Assembly (NCBI GenBank): GCA_937874695.1
Contig: CALNAJ010000017.1
Coordinates: 62,001-126,000, forward strand
DNA length: 64,000 bases
Direction: 5' to 3'
Source: an uncultured Lactobacillus sp.
Lineage (GTDB): Bacteria; Bacillota; Bacilli; Lactobacillales; Lactobacillaceae
Below, piece by piece: positions 15,886 through 24,736 of this stretch (its first letter is position 1; each line of letters opens with the position of its first letter). The translations under genes and the position numbers were made by a program. The notes beneath the pieces were generated by a model, which saw nothing but the letters and a program-made list of their open reading frames with translations, was not told the DNA's origin and ran no database searches.

Positions 15886-16572
15886 TTAATTTTCGGCTGA
15901 AAAATCTGACGGCTCTGCGACTGGAATACCCCAAGTCTCATGATCGAGGGCCATTTGCCAGAAGTTCAGTTCATACCAACTACTCTTTTCGAAAATGTCG
16001 AGCAACGTGGCCGTGTTGGCTGGGGTGGCGACGTAGTTGGCGAGGGCCAATTGGTCCGTCATCATCCCGGTGTAATCGTCGGCGTCGTAGGTATCCAGCC
16101 AATCCTGATAAATAGGGACTGGTGAGCCCGCTTGCGCTAATTCCTGGCCGATTTCGGCATAGAGCCAGTAACAGGGCAAGAGGCCAGCTACCGCACCGGC
16201 TGGGCCAACCGTGGTCAGTGCGCGATAGAGGTGACTGGTATAGGCGTAACCAGTCGGTGCCACGGGGGTTGCCGCAACTTCCGCCGCCGTAATGTGGAGA
16301 CGGTCAAAGAAGGTTTTGCGCACGGCAATTTCACCCTGGCGTAAGTGTTCAGCGCCGGCATGAAGCCGTTTAGCAACGCGTGGGTCCGTACTCTGGTCGC
16401 CAGCGAGGTCGTGAATCTTGCCGAACTCCTGCAGGTAGTAGTGATCCTGAATCAGATAGTAGCGAAACGTCTCAAGTGGCAAGGTGCCCGCGCAGAGTTG
16501 GGTGATGAAGGGGTGATGCTTAGAAGCCATCCACGAAGCCAATGTAGCGGCGTGTGCTTGATCGGTAAACAT
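15886..16572 (-). CDS. tenA: TenA-family aminopyrimidine aminohydrolase (thiaminase II)
   Basis: A 228-residue all-helical TenA protein. The active-site Cys is Cys134 in LLPCYWLYAEIG, Asp43 lies in LIQDHYYL, and the late Glu is in SSWYELNFWQMA. The start at 16572 has AAAGGAG 7 bases upstream. TenA salvages the pyrimidine half of damaged thiamine by hydrolysing aminopyrimidine to HMP. It is the fourth gene of the TPP-riboswitch operon with ykoE, ykoD and ykoC, which import the precursor, so transport and salvage are linked. Confidence 0.93.
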   Translation of the reverse strand: MFTDQAHAATLASWMASKHHPFITQLCAGTLPLETFRYYLIQDHYYLQEFGKIHDLAGDQSTDPRVAKRLHAGAEHLRQGEIAVRKTFFDRLHITAAEVAATPVAPTGYAYTSHLYRALTTVGPAGAVAGLLPCYWLYAEIGQELAQAGSPVPIYQDWLDTYDADDYTGMMTDQLALANYVATPANTATLLDIFEKSSWYELNFWQMALDHETWGIPVAEPSDFSAEN

Positions 16573-16595
16573 GACAAAACTCCTTTTAATATAAA

Positions 16596-17249
16596 TTAGG
16601 GTAGGCCGATGAACAGGCCAACCTGAGCCAAGACGAGACTGCCGCCGAAGAGCCACCAGTCACGCGCAACGAGCGGCACGGTCAGGGAGTGAGTCCGTGG
16701 TGCGCCTTCCACAAAGCCGTGGGAGGTCATGGCCGCTGCCAACTGATCCGACCAATTCATGGCCGCCAAGATGACTTTGAAATACAGGCGGGGGGACCAA
16801 ACATGTAGGACTTCCCCGCGCATCAAGGCTGCGGCGCGAACGGTAGAGACTTCGGCCTGAATCTTAGGCATCAGGTTGAAGGCCGCCAGAAAGCCGTAAG
16901 CAAATTTGCTAGGTAACTTGGCGTTTTGTTCCAAAGAACGGGTCAGCCACAGGGGCTTGGTGGTCAGTGTGAACCAGCCGCCCATGTAGACGTAGACGAA
17001 CATCCGCGTGAAGATGACGATTAAGAAGTGTGTCGAGGCATCTCCACGGAGCATCAACGACCAAACCAGGGCGCTGGCGAAGAAGAGCGGCACGATCGTC
17101 AATAAGAGCAGACGGCGCCACGGCACGCGGTTGATCAACATGAGTAAGAGGCTCACGACAATCAGGACGACGTTGACCGTCCACACCTGAACGAAGGAAA
17201 CTTCCAGCGCAATCAGGGTGATCAATGCCAGTTTCAGTGAGGGATTCAT
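16596..17249 (-). CDS. ykoC: ECF transporter transmembrane (T) component
   Basis: A 217-residue EcfT-type membrane subunit. Several membrane segments fill the first 110 residues. The cytoplasmic coupling helices carry the EcfT signature pattern: RAAALMRGEV (about 135) and a second coupling region with AMTSHGFVEGAPRT (about 185). The ATG at 17249 overlaps the stop codon of ykoD by four bases (ATGA), so translation is coupled. It is the energy-coupling scaffold for the HMP/thiamine-precursor importer. Confidence 0.9.
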   Translation of the reverse strand: MNPSLKLALITLIALEVSFVQVWTVNVVLIVVSLLLMLINRVPWRRLLLLTIVPLFFASALVWSLMLRGDASTHFLIVIFTRMFVYVYMGGWFTLTTKPLWLTRSLEQNAKLPSKFAYGFLAAFNLMPKIQAEVSTVRAAALMRGEVLHVWSPRLYFKVILAAMNWSDQLAAAMTSHGFVEGAPRTHSLTVPLVARDWWLFGGSLVLAQVGLFIGLP

Positions 17250-18655
17250 GCGCTCACCCCCTGATAGGTTAGGTGCTGGTCGGCTAATTGTAAATGCAGA
17301 TCGACCAAGCCATCCAGTCCGCTGAGCTGATGGCTGATCAGGATCAGTGTGAGATTGAGTTCGCGTTGAACCGTGGTCAAAATAGTCATGACCGTTTGAA
17401 TTGAGGCGTAATCCAGGCCCTTCAAGGGTTCGTCGAGCAATAAGACTTCGGGTGTCATCATGAGCATGCACAGGAGCTGAAGCTTTTTCTGCTGACCGCT
17501 ACTCAGGGAGTAGAGCACCTGGTCGTCACGGCCATCGAGGTTGAGCTCGCGGAGAAGGGATTGAACCCGTTCCGGCGTGAAGTAGGTGCTATTGCCGTAT
17601 TTCTGCGAGAGCGCCAGTTCCTCAGCCACGGTCACGTTGAGAAATTGTGCGGTGGCTGACTGGAACATCAGGCCAACCTGCCGGGCGTAGTGGCGTTTCC
17701 GGAGCTTTTTAATGTCGGTGTCGCGATAGGCAATGTGGCCTTGGTAGTGACCTAGACGAACGAGTGCTTTGAACAGGGTGGATTTACCACTGCCGTTGGG
17801 GCCGGTGATCAACGTCGTTCGATGCGCATAAAAGCTGAGATCTTGTGGTGTCAGGAGTTGCCGGTCACCGTGGGCCAGGCCCAGTTGGGTGCCATGAAGG
17901 CAGGTCGTGAGCTGGTCGGTTGGCAGTTGAACGTGTGACAGGCGCAGACGCTGTGGTGTGAAGGCCGCAAAACGTTGCTGCGTCTCGGCTGCGGAGAGTA
18001 AGTTGAGCTGACCATCCGCCAAGACGGCGAGGTGGTCGACCCACTGCTGATAGCCGCTGAGGTCATGGTCTGCCAGGACAATCGTCTTGCCGTGGTCGGT
18101 GCACAGCGCTACCAGTTTTTCCAACAGCACCAGCCGAGTAGGTGGATCGATGCTGGCGAACGGCTCATCTAAGAGAATAACGTCGCTGTTCATGGCAACG
18201 ATGATGGCCAATGCCACCTTCTGTTGCTCGCCACCGGAGAGCTGCATGAGCTTGCGAAATTTCAAATCTGAAATACCCACGAAGGCCAGCGCAGTAGCGC
18301 TCCGTTGCGCAATCTGTTCGACGGGGACCTGTTGATTTTCTAAAGCGAAGCGCAATTCGTTCTGGACGGTATCCATGGTGAATTGCGTGCTGGGTTCCTG
18401 AAAGAGCATGGCCACGGTGGCAGCACGCTGGGTTGGGGCGACGCTACTGAGTGGGTGACCGTCAAATGTAATCGCATCGTCGGCGTTAGGAAGCAGTCCG
18501 GCAATCAACTTGAGTAACGTAGACTTGCCGCCGCCGGATACGCCGGTCAGCAGTGAGAATTTGCCAGCAGGAAAGGTGCCAGAGAGATGATTCAGCACCG
18601 GCTGGTCTTGCTTCGGATAGGTGTAAGTGAGTGATTGTACCGTGACGGTAGCCAA
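17246..18655 (-). CDS. ykoD: ECF transporter ATP-binding protein with two fused ATPase domains
   Basis: A 469-residue double ATPase. Domain 1 has GVSGGGKST, LSGGEQQKV and VILLDEPFASID; domain 2 has GPNGSGKST, LSSGQQKKL and VLLLDEPLKGLD. The start TTG at 18655 is chosen because it begins MATVTVQSLTYTYPK and follows GGGGGAAT; a longer frame upstream adds an unlikely tail. Fusion of the two ATPases is typical of YkoD. The second domain has SSG instead of SGG in its signature, a small asymmetry often seen in such pairs. Confidence 0.93.
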   Translation of the reverse strand: MATVTVQSLTYTYPKQDQPVLNHLSGTFPAGKFSLLTGVSGGGKSTLLKLIAGLLPNADDAITFDGHPLSSVAPTQRAATVAMLFQEPSTQFTMDTVQNELRFALENQQVPVEQIAQRSATALAFVGISDLKFRKLMQLSGGEQQKVALAIIVAMNSDVILLDEPFASIDPPTRLVLLEKLVALCTDHGKTIVLADHDLSGYQQWVDHLAVLADGQLNLLSAAETQQRFAAFTPQRLRLSHVQLPTDQLTTCLHGTQLGLAHGDRQLLTPQDLSFYAHRTTLITGPNGSGKSTLFKALVRLGHYQGHIAYRDTDIKKLRKRHYARQVGLMFQSATAQFLNVTVAEELALSQKYGNSTYFTPERVQSLLRELNLDGRDDQVLYSLSSGQQKKLQLLCMLMMTPEVLLLDEPLKGLDYASIQTVMTILTTVQRELNLTLILISHQLSGLDGLVDLHLQLADQHLTYQGVSA

Positions 18656-18829
18656 ATAAATTCCCCCAATACTGCTTGTAAGACTTGGAAATGAGTTGCT
18701 TGATAAACGTGTGAATGGTTGTTTGTAATTGTCAGAAATACCGATAGCTCGGTTCAATCTTGACCAAAGGCTTAGATGCGATACTATCCGTGGATAAGCG
18801 TTGCAATTTCGATTGAGGCGACGGCGAAG

Positions 18830-19384
18830 TTAGTCCTTCAAGACGTGGGCGCGGACCAGAAGATTGTTGATCAACTTAGTCAGTACACCACCGAAGACGA
18901 AGACGGAGAGCAACCGCACGCAGAACAGCAATAACAAGAATGGCAGGTGGTAAGCCGCGTACCCGTTACGAATCAGGTCCCATGCGAAGGTGACAATGGT
19001 CGTGGTCAATGTGCTCATGGCCAGCGTGAACCAGCCGTAACGCTTGTAGCCAGTAAAGATGAAACCGAGTTCAGAACCGAATCCTTGGAGCACACCTGAA
19101 ATCAGCGTGCTGGCTCCCCAGATACCACCGAGGAACATTTCCACCACGGCACCCAACAATTCACCCAAAGTTGCTGCGCCGGGGATCCGAATCACGAAAC
19201 CTGCGAGGGGCCCCGCCATGACCCAGATACCTAACAACAGTTCATTTGCCAGAGGTTGTAACCCGAATGGCGCTAAGGCCGCCGCTAAAATTGTGTAGAC
19301 CGGACCGATTGCCCAGAAGATAACCCCCATAAAAATTGCAATAATCGTTACCAAAATAATATCTCTAATATGCCAACGTTTCAT
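18830..19384 (-). CDS. ykoE: ECF transporter substrate-binding (S) component, thiamine precursor
   Basis: A 184-residue protein with six membrane segments. The YkoE features are present: the GPVYTILAAALAPFG loop, GIWVMAGPLAGFVIRIPGAATLGELLGA, and FGSELGFIFTGYKRYGW. The ATG at 19384 is 9 bases behind AGGAGG; an in-frame ATG 6 bases earlier is too close. It binds thiamine or its HMP part and is the first gene of the operon. A TPP riboswitch and terminator lie right before it. About 170 bases separate it from ykoD. Confidence 0.93.
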   Translation of the reverse strand: MKRWHIRDIILVTIIAIFMGVIFWAIGPVYTILAAALAPFGLQPLANELLLGIWVMAGPLAGFVIRIPGAATLGELLGAVVEMFLGGIWGASTLISGVLQGFGSELGFIFTGYKRYGWFTLAMSTLTTTIVTFAWDLIRNGYAAYHLPFLLLLFCVRLLSVFVFGGVLTKLINNLLVRAHVLKD

Positions 19385-19430
19385 AAACATCCGCCTCCTA
19401 AAATTTAGCCGCTGAGGGGCCACCAATGCT

Positions 19431-19462
19431 AAAAAAATCCCCACTAAGTGCATTAGTGGGGG
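19431..19462 (-). terminator. terminator of the TPP riboswitch
   Basis: On the minus strand CCCCCACTAA pairs with TTAGTGGGGA and is followed by seven T residues, between the TPP aptamer and ykoE. Confidence 0.9.
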
Positions 19463-19479
19463 CATTGATAGCTATTGAT

Positions 19480-19558
19480 TACGCGTTCCCTTCGCTGGTA
19501 TTAACCAGAGCAGGTTCAATGGGTTTGATCTCAGCCGCGATGGCACCCCAGTCGTATT
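19480..19558 (-). promoter_or_regulatory. TPP riboswitch (THI element)
   Basis: The minus strand carries the THI consensus blocks in order: ACTGGGGTGCC, GGCTGAGAT, AACCCATTGAACCTG, CTGGTTAATACCAGCGAAGGGAA. It precedes ykoE and a terminator, so the operon is switched off by thiamine pyrophosphate. Confidence 0.96.
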
Positions 19559-19770
19559 TGATTAATCTTAGCTTAACGAGTTTATCTGAGAATTGCAACC
19601 ACAGCCGGAAAAAATCGTTTCTATGGCATGAGCTGTTCAGCGCCGAAATTGTTTTTACAACTGCGTTACAGGCGCACCTGTGTCTCCCAAAACGTTTTCG
19701 GCTGCCGTAGAAGAGCACTGTTCCAATAGTTAGTTGTTTTAATTATTATTGGATGGGGAGAATCCGAGTT

Positions 19771-20130
19771 ATGCGTAAAGTACATATGAAGCATGGTCTC
19801 ATCGCGTTTGTCGTTGCCATTACGATGGGCAGTCTGGTTGTACCGGTGAATGCTGTAACTAGGTACAAGGCCGTTAGCATCAAATCAATCAAGGAGACGG
19901 TTTACGACAAGCAGCGTGCTAAGGGAGTCGTCTTCAACAAGGAGCACACCCGTAAGGTTATTAACCTAACTGCCTGCCCCCCATACAACGTGGTCCTGAT
20001 TATTACCTGATTACCCGGTATCCACGGATTAGAAATCTGGCAAGCGCCCGGGGAGTATCACGGCCGCTTTACACAATGAAAATGAGTTCACCGAAATGGA
20101 TATGGTGGGTAAAAGTGAAGCCATCAATTA
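19771..20130 (+). pseudogene. decayed paralogue of the D,D-carboxypeptidase at 20268
   Basis: The first 65 residues, starting at the ATG at 19771 or 19786, form a signal peptide and GW-like segment parallel to the neighbour's: ...VYDKQRAKGVVFNKEHTRKVINL against AAYHKKSTSGAIYNKAHNKRIATM. The frame then breaks. At about 20055-20105 a second fragment, ITAALHNENEFTEM, matches the neighbour's C-terminal ITVVLHDENEFTET. All of the peptidase centre, including the catalytic Ser-Lys motif, is missing. This is an internally deleted duplicate, not a functional enzyme. Confidence 0.75.
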
Positions 20131-20267
20131 GTTCAGTTGGAAAGTGATGGATTACGGTAAAATTACGGTTCCAACAACGAGGTTACAAAGTCCCGCGAAG
20201 CCTTGTCGCCGGCTTATTTACCATGGTAGGCTGGCTGTTAGAGATTAGAAAAGGGGAATACATACCA

Positions 20268-21434
20268 ATGAGAATTTCAAAGTTCAAAGGGTTCATGCTG
20301 GCCCTGTTGTTTGCGGTGACATTAGGGGCCGCCGCAAACGTTCAGGTGACGGCTAGCGCCGCGACCTATACCACGGTGTCGACGAAGACGGTGACGAAAG
20401 CCGCCTATCACAAGAAGAGTACATCGGGAGCCATTTACAACAAGGCGCATAACAAGCGGATTGCTACGATGAAGGGTTATCCCAACACGACTTGGTACGT
20501 GACACAACAGGCCACGCTCAAGCACAGTAACTCTAAGGGTATCTATTACTACGTTGCCAACAAGAGTGGGTCCGTTAAAGGCTGGATCTGGCATGGCTAC
20601 CTGAAGAAAGGCACGGCGCCATTTGGTTTGAAATACGCCAAGAACGCTGTTGCTTTGGATTACACAACGGGAAAAGCCGTTTGGTCCAAGAGTGCCAACA
20701 CGGCGCGGCCAATCGCTTCTGTTTCCAAGCTGATGACGTTGTACCTGGTCTTAGATAAGATCGACAATGGGTCCGGCAAGTGGACGGATATCGTGAAGAC
20801 CAATGACAGTGGGTTAGTTGCGATGGGGAATAGTGCCAGCTGTGGGGGCTTCAAGTTCTACAGCAACCACAAGTACACGGTCAAGGAATTATATGATGCC
20901 GCGCTATTGGATTCGTCTAACAACGCCGCCATCGCGCTGGGGCAATGGGTTTCTGGTAGTAACGCCAAATTCATCAAGAAGATGAACGCACAAGCGCAGT
21001 CCTGGAACTTGGACAAGGCTAGCTTTGTTTCGGCTTCTGGCCTGGAAAACAGTGATTTAAAGGCGTTTGGCTACAGCTACGGTTCGGCTAACGCCAACAT
21101 GGTCTCCGCCAAGGATGTCGCCTTGATCGCACAGCATCTGATCAAGGACTATCCGCAAATTTTAACGGATGGTTCTGTTGGTTCTAAGACGGTCAATGGG
21201 CAATTGTGCTATAACTACAACAACATGTTACAGGGCCGCAAGTATTACCAAGCAAGCCTGAACGTGGATGGGCTGAAGACTGGTTATACGCCATTGGCAG
21301 GTTACTGCTTCGTGGGGACTGGTCAGAAGGCCGGCAAGCATCGGGTGATTACGGTCGTTCTGCATGATGAGAACGAGTTTACCGAAACCCGGTCGTTGAT
21401 GAACTACGCCTATAGTTTGGGTATGGACGCTTAA
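20268..21434 (+). CDS. dacA: D-alanyl-D-alanine carboxypeptidase (peptidase S11) with N-terminal GW-like domain
   Basis: A 388-residue exported enzyme that trims the terminal D-Ala of wall stem peptides. A signal peptide (about 1-34) is followed by an SH3b/GW-like domain (about 35-125, ending GSVKGWIWHGYLK), then the S11 domain with SxxK (ASVSKLM, near 150), SxN (DSSNNAA) and KTG (DGLKTGYT). The usual C-terminal anchoring domain is absent, and the N-terminal GW-like domain may hold it to the wall. The ATG at 20268 follows GGGGAA. A broken copy lies directly upstream. Confidence 0.92.
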   Translation: MRISKFKGFMLALLFAVTLGAAANVQVTASAATYTTVSTKTVTKAAYHKKSTSGAIYNKAHNKRIATMKGYPNTTWYVTQQATLKHSNSKGIYYYVANKSGSVKGWIWHGYLKKGTAPFGLKYAKNAVALDYTTGKAVWSKSANTARPIASVSKLMTLYLVLDKIDNGSGKWTDIVKTNDSGLVAMGNSASCGGFKFYSNHKYTVKELYDAALLDSSNNAAIALGQWVSGSNAKFIKKMNAQAQSWNLDKASFVSASGLENSDLKAFGYSYGSANANMVSAKDVALIAQHLIKDYPQILTDGSVGSKTVNGQLCYNYNNMLQGRKYYQASLNVDGLKTGYTPLAGYCFVGTGQKAGKHRVITVVLHDENEFTETRSLMNYAYSLGMDA

Positions 21435-21449
21435 TTTGAACTTTTAACG

Positions 21450-21479
21450 ATCGTCTTGGAGAAATCCAGGACGATTTTT
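21450..21479 (+). terminator. terminator after dacA
   Basis: ATCGTC-T-TGGA and TCCA-G-GACGAT form a stem with a GAAA loop, followed by TTTTT, 15 bases after the dacA stop. Confidence 0.85.
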
Positions 21480-21691
21480 GTTTTTTATGGCCGACTATCT
21501 TGGCAAAAGGTAGTTGTTTTGGCAGATGAATCGTTGGTCAAATGAATGCTAAATTAAGCTGTTCACCCTGTCGGTATCCCTGATATGACGGCGTTTGTTT
21601 TATGATTTTATTTATAGGAGAAATGCGTTGTGTTGGGCCGGTTGGCCAGGTATGATGGGGATATGTTATGTCAGAGAAAGGGTGGAAATGG

Positions 21692-22507
21692 ATGCGACCA
21701 AAGGTTATTGCAACGGATTTGGATGGGACATTTTTAGACGAAAATGGACACTATGATCAGCACCGATTTGATGCCCAATTAGCGGCACTTGCTCGCCGTG
21801 AAATGCGCTTTGTGGTAACGACGGGCGATCCGTTAGACCACGTTCAGGCGTTGTTTGCACCACTGACTAATCGTGAAACGCTGACCTATATCGTTGAGGA
21901 TGGCGCGCTGACCGTGACGGGGACTGGTGAACAACTGCAGTCCCAGGCGATTACGCCGCGGGATTGGCGCGCAGCCGCGGCTTGGTTGAAGACGGCTCCA
22001 ATCATGGCCGATTGCTTTGTTATTGCATGTGGACGGGATCGGGCGTACACCGAGTTGCCGGCGACGAGTCAACGATTTGGCGAGTCACAGGCCTTTTATC
22101 CCAGCTTGACGAGCGTTCCAGATTTACTCCAGGTGACAGATGCCGTATTGAAGATCGATGTGACCTGGCTCAAGACAGACGTGGCGGCACAAGTGGCGGC
22201 TTTTAACGATCACTTTCGCAATCACCTCGTAGGTACCAGTAGTGGCTTGGGTGGCATGAATGTAACGTTGCCGCTGGTCAGCAAGGCCGCCGCACTCTTA
22301 GCGTTAGGTCAAATCTGGGGCGTCTTACCGGAACATATGGCAGCGTTCGGCGATTCCGGTAATGACCACGCGATGTTAGAAATGGTGGGCCAGGGTTTTG
22401 CTGTTGCCAACGCCGATCCGGCCATTCTTACGGGCACCATTCATCGTTTGCCCACGGACAATCGGGCGGGAGCAGTAAGCCAGCAGATTGACCGGTGGCT
22501 AGTTTAG
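21692..22507 (+). CDS. HAD-superfamily hydrolase, Cof type
   Basis: A 271-residue cytoplasmic phosphatase of the Cof subfamily (type IIB cap). Motif I is ATDLDGTFLDENG, with the nucleophile Asp; motif II is in VVTTGD; motif III is Lys in VSKAAALLAL; motif IV is FGDSGNDHAML. An ATG 24 bases earlier is also possible; the later one is preferred because AAAGGGTGG stands before it and the HAD fold starts at once. It probably dephosphorylates sugar phosphates or cofactors. A second Cof protein lies at 24737. Confidence 0.88.
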   Translation: MRPKVIATDLDGTFLDENGHYDQHRFDAQLAALARREMRFVVTTGDPLDHVQALFAPLTNRETLTYIVEDGALTVTGTGEQLQSQAITPRDWRAAAAWLKTAPIMADCFVIACGRDRAYTELPATSQRFGESQAFYPSLTSVPDLLQVTDAVLKIDVTWLKTDVAAQVAAFNDHFRNHLVGTSSGLGGMNVTLPLVSKAAALLALGQIWGVLPEHMAAFGDSGNDHAMLEMVGQGFAVANADPAILTGTIHRLPTDNRAGAVSQQIDRWLV

Positions 22508-22592
22508 GTGACTGCCAGACTAACTGAGTACCGTTCGTATCAAGACGACTGCCAATTGCCGTACAATCAGCGGTATTGAGGGGGTGGTCCCA

Positions 22593-23885
22593 ATGGCTGA
22601 ACGGACCAGTAGAATTGGTCGTGACCTCATTGGATTTGAAATTAAATTTCGACGTAACCGGCAGATGACGGCCATTTATCGGGCATTGCGCCTGATTTTT
22701 CCGGTGATTCTGGTGGGAACACTGGCTGATTTTATCAATCAGGCATGGTTACAGCGAAGTGGCTACTATTACCAAACGCTCCACGTAGCGAAGTGGGCGT
22801 TTCAACTGAAACTTTTCCGCCAATATCTAGGCCTTCTGAGTGCAGGAACGTTAGGCCTAACGGCAATCTTAGTGGCTTTTGCGGTCAGCTTTTATCTGGT
22901 AGCACCCGCTACCCCGCTGATTACCGATCGGTTGATGGCGGGAATCATCGCTATTATTGCCTTGAAATCGTTAAACGTGAATCGGCAGTCCGTGCTCAGT
23001 AACCACTCGATTCAGTGGCTCTCTAGTAATCTGGGCCTCTCTGGCATCTTAGTCGGGGTCCTGGTGGGCTTACTGGTCGGTAATGGGTACAGATGGTTGA
23101 TCAATCATCAGGACCCGGAACACGAACATCTGGAGCAGACGGTGGGGGTGGTTAGTCTCTGGTTAGTCGTGTTGACGGGATTCGGCTTTTTCTGGGTCAG
23201 CACCCAGACTGTCAGTTTAAATGCGGCCCTGCTTGCGTTGGCACGGTGGCCGTTTCAACTCCCACATAGCTTGGGAACACTGCTAGGATTTGGTTTGCTC
23301 ACGGGAACCTGCCAATGGTTAGGTATCTTAGGGCCAGTTGCCAGTGTCGGTGGACAATCAATCGAGGCAGCGCAGAATCTGGCTGCGGTGTTGAATCACA
23401 GTGGCTGGCAGGTGCCACATCCGATTACGTTACACACCGTCGTTGATGTTTATGCCACGAGTGGGGGACCGGGGATGGTCCTGGCACTCTTGCTCGCTAT
23501 CTTTTTAGTCCGACATAATGTGGCCCAGCGACGGATGGGGTGGTACTGCTTGATACCGACCCTGGGAAATTTTAATGCACCGTTATTGATGGGCCTGCCT
23601 GTTATTTTCAGTCCCATATTGTTCTTACCGTTCATCCTTGCGCCATTAGCCTGTATCACACTGAGTTGGACAGCCTTAGTCCTGCATTGGGTACCAGCGG
23701 TGGCTTATCCGTTAGCCAATGGGACGCCGGGAATCCTACAGGCGTTCCTGGGAACCGGTGGTAGTTGGTCTGCTCTGACCTTAGCTGTATTGGAGCTGGT
23801 CATCAGCACAGCCATCTATTACCCATTCGTAAAATGGGCAGGAATTGCGGAGGAGGCAATCGGTTATGAAACGAAGATTTCGTAG
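22593..23885 (+). CDS. PTS EIIC-family membrane protein without IIA/IIB partners
   Basis: A 430-residue protein with about ten membrane segments and the pattern of lactose/cellobiose-type EIIC permeases. Features include ...LADFINQAW near the start, GPVASVGGQSIEAAQNLAAV, and LGNFNAPLLMGLPVIFSPILFLPFILAPL, matching the conserved NEPLLFGLPIV-like sugar-site region. Asn-Ala-Pro-Leu replaces the usual Asn-Glu-Pro, so the Glu is lost. No EIIA or EIIB gene is adjacent. It overlaps the following hydrolase gene by 20 bases. It may have a non-PTS role. Confidence 0.75.
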   Translation: MAERTSRIGRDLIGFEIKFRRNRQMTAIYRALRLIFPVILVGTLADFINQAWLQRSGYYYQTLHVAKWAFQLKLFRQYLGLLSAGTLGLTAILVAFAVSFYLVAPATPLITDRLMAGIIAIIALKSLNVNRQSVLSNHSIQWLSSNLGLSGILVGVLVGLLVGNGYRWLINHQDPEHEHLEQTVGVVSLWLVVLTGFGFFWVSTQTVSLNAALLALARWPFQLPHSLGTLLGFGLLTGTCQWLGILGPVASVGGQSIEAAQNLAAVLNHSGWQVPHPITLHTVVDVYATSGGPGMVLALLLAIFLVRHNVAQRRMGWYCLIPTLGNFNAPLLMGLPVIFSPILFLPFILAPLACITLSWTALVLHWVPAVAYPLANGTPGILQAFLGTGGSWSALTLAVLELVISTAIYYPFVKWAGIAEEAIGYETKIS

Positions 23886-24675
23886 TTTGGGAGCTATCCT
23901 CCTAGTTTTGATGGCCCTCTGTGTGCCCGGGTTTCTCTGGCGGTCCCAACAACGCGCCAACGTGCAGGCAAACTATCGGAGTGCCATGGCCCCAGTCTTT
24001 CTGGTGCCGGGATCAAGTGCTACGCAGAACCGCTTCAATGCGCTGGTTGCTGAGCTCAACCGGGAGACGCCACATCAGCACAGCCTGTTACGCGTTGAAG
24101 TCATGACCGACGGGACATTGAAGTATACCGGAAGTGTTCGCCCGGCCGACAAGCAACCCATTATCGTTGTGGGCTTCGAGAACCATCACGACGGATACGC
24201 CACGATTCAAAAGCAGGCCAAATGGTTTACAATTGCCTTCAAGGCACTGCAACAGACCTATCACTTCAACCATTTCTCGGCAATGGGTCATTCCAATGGT
24301 GGGCTGGTGCTGACAATTTTCTTGGAGGATGACGTTGCCCGAACCAAGACACACGCCGATCGGTTAATGACGATTGCCTCGCCATTTAATCTTGAAGAGT
24401 CGGATCAAAGTGTGGACACGCCGCTCTTTAAGCAACTTAGTGGCAATCGTAAGCGGCTACCTAGGGCGCTTACGGTATATTCGATTGCTGGGAGCGAGGG
24501 ATATTCTGGTGATGGTATCGTGCCATTTGACAGTGTGAATCGCGGCAAGCTGATCTTTCAAGGCCAAGTCAAAAACTTTACGCAAATGACGGTGACCGGT
24601 GCGAATGCCAATCACGCCGATCTACCAGAGAACCAGCAGATTGTCGCGTTGATTCGTCAGGACCTTTTGAAATAG
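23866..24675 (+). CDS. membrane-anchored alpha/beta hydrolase, DUF915 type
   Basis: A 269-residue exported hydrolase. One N-terminal membrane segment or signal (about 5-26) is followed by an alpha/beta hydrolase: LVPGSSATQNRFN, nucleophile GHSNGG (about residue 143) and late Asp/His regions (GDGIVP, NANHADLPEN). This is the DUF915-type cell-surface hydrolase family common in lactobacilli. The ATG at 23866 has GGAGGAGG 9 bases before it, inside the end of the EIIC gene. A paralogue lies at 28577. Lipid or ester substrates at the outer face are inferred. Confidence 0.88.
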   Translation: MKRRFRSLGAILLVLMALCVPGFLWRSQQRANVQANYRSAMAPVFLVPGSSATQNRFNALVAELNRETPHQHSLLRVEVMTDGTLKYTGSVRPADKQPIIVVGFENHHDGYATIQKQAKWFTIAFKALQQTYHFNHFSAMGHSNGGLVLTIFLEDDVARTKTHADRLMTIASPFNLEESDQSVDTPLFKQLSGNRKRLPRALTVYSIAGSEGYSGDGIVPFDSVNRGKLIFQGQVKNFTQMTVTGANANHADLPENQQIVALIRQDLLK

Positions 24676-24688
24676 TCTGGGTTTAATT

Positions 24689-24710
24689 CGTAACCGGTTA
24701 CGTGTAAAAT
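24689..24710 (+). promoter_or_regulatory. LacI-family-like operator overlapping a promoter
   Basis: The 14-base perfect palindrome CGTAACCGGTTACG (24689-24702) sits between a weak TTTAAT -35 and a TGTAAAAT extended -10, upstream of the HAD gene at 24737. AACCGGTT centres are typical of LacI/GalR operators. No LacI gene is in the window. Confidence 0.4.
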
Positions 24711-24736
24711 GGAAGGCATACGGAGGACGAAAACGA

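Noticed and set aside
16573..17471. Longer N-terminal extensions of tenA and ykoC
   Set aside because: They run over the ends of the neighbouring genes; good ribosome-binding sites and family alignments favour the shorter starts.
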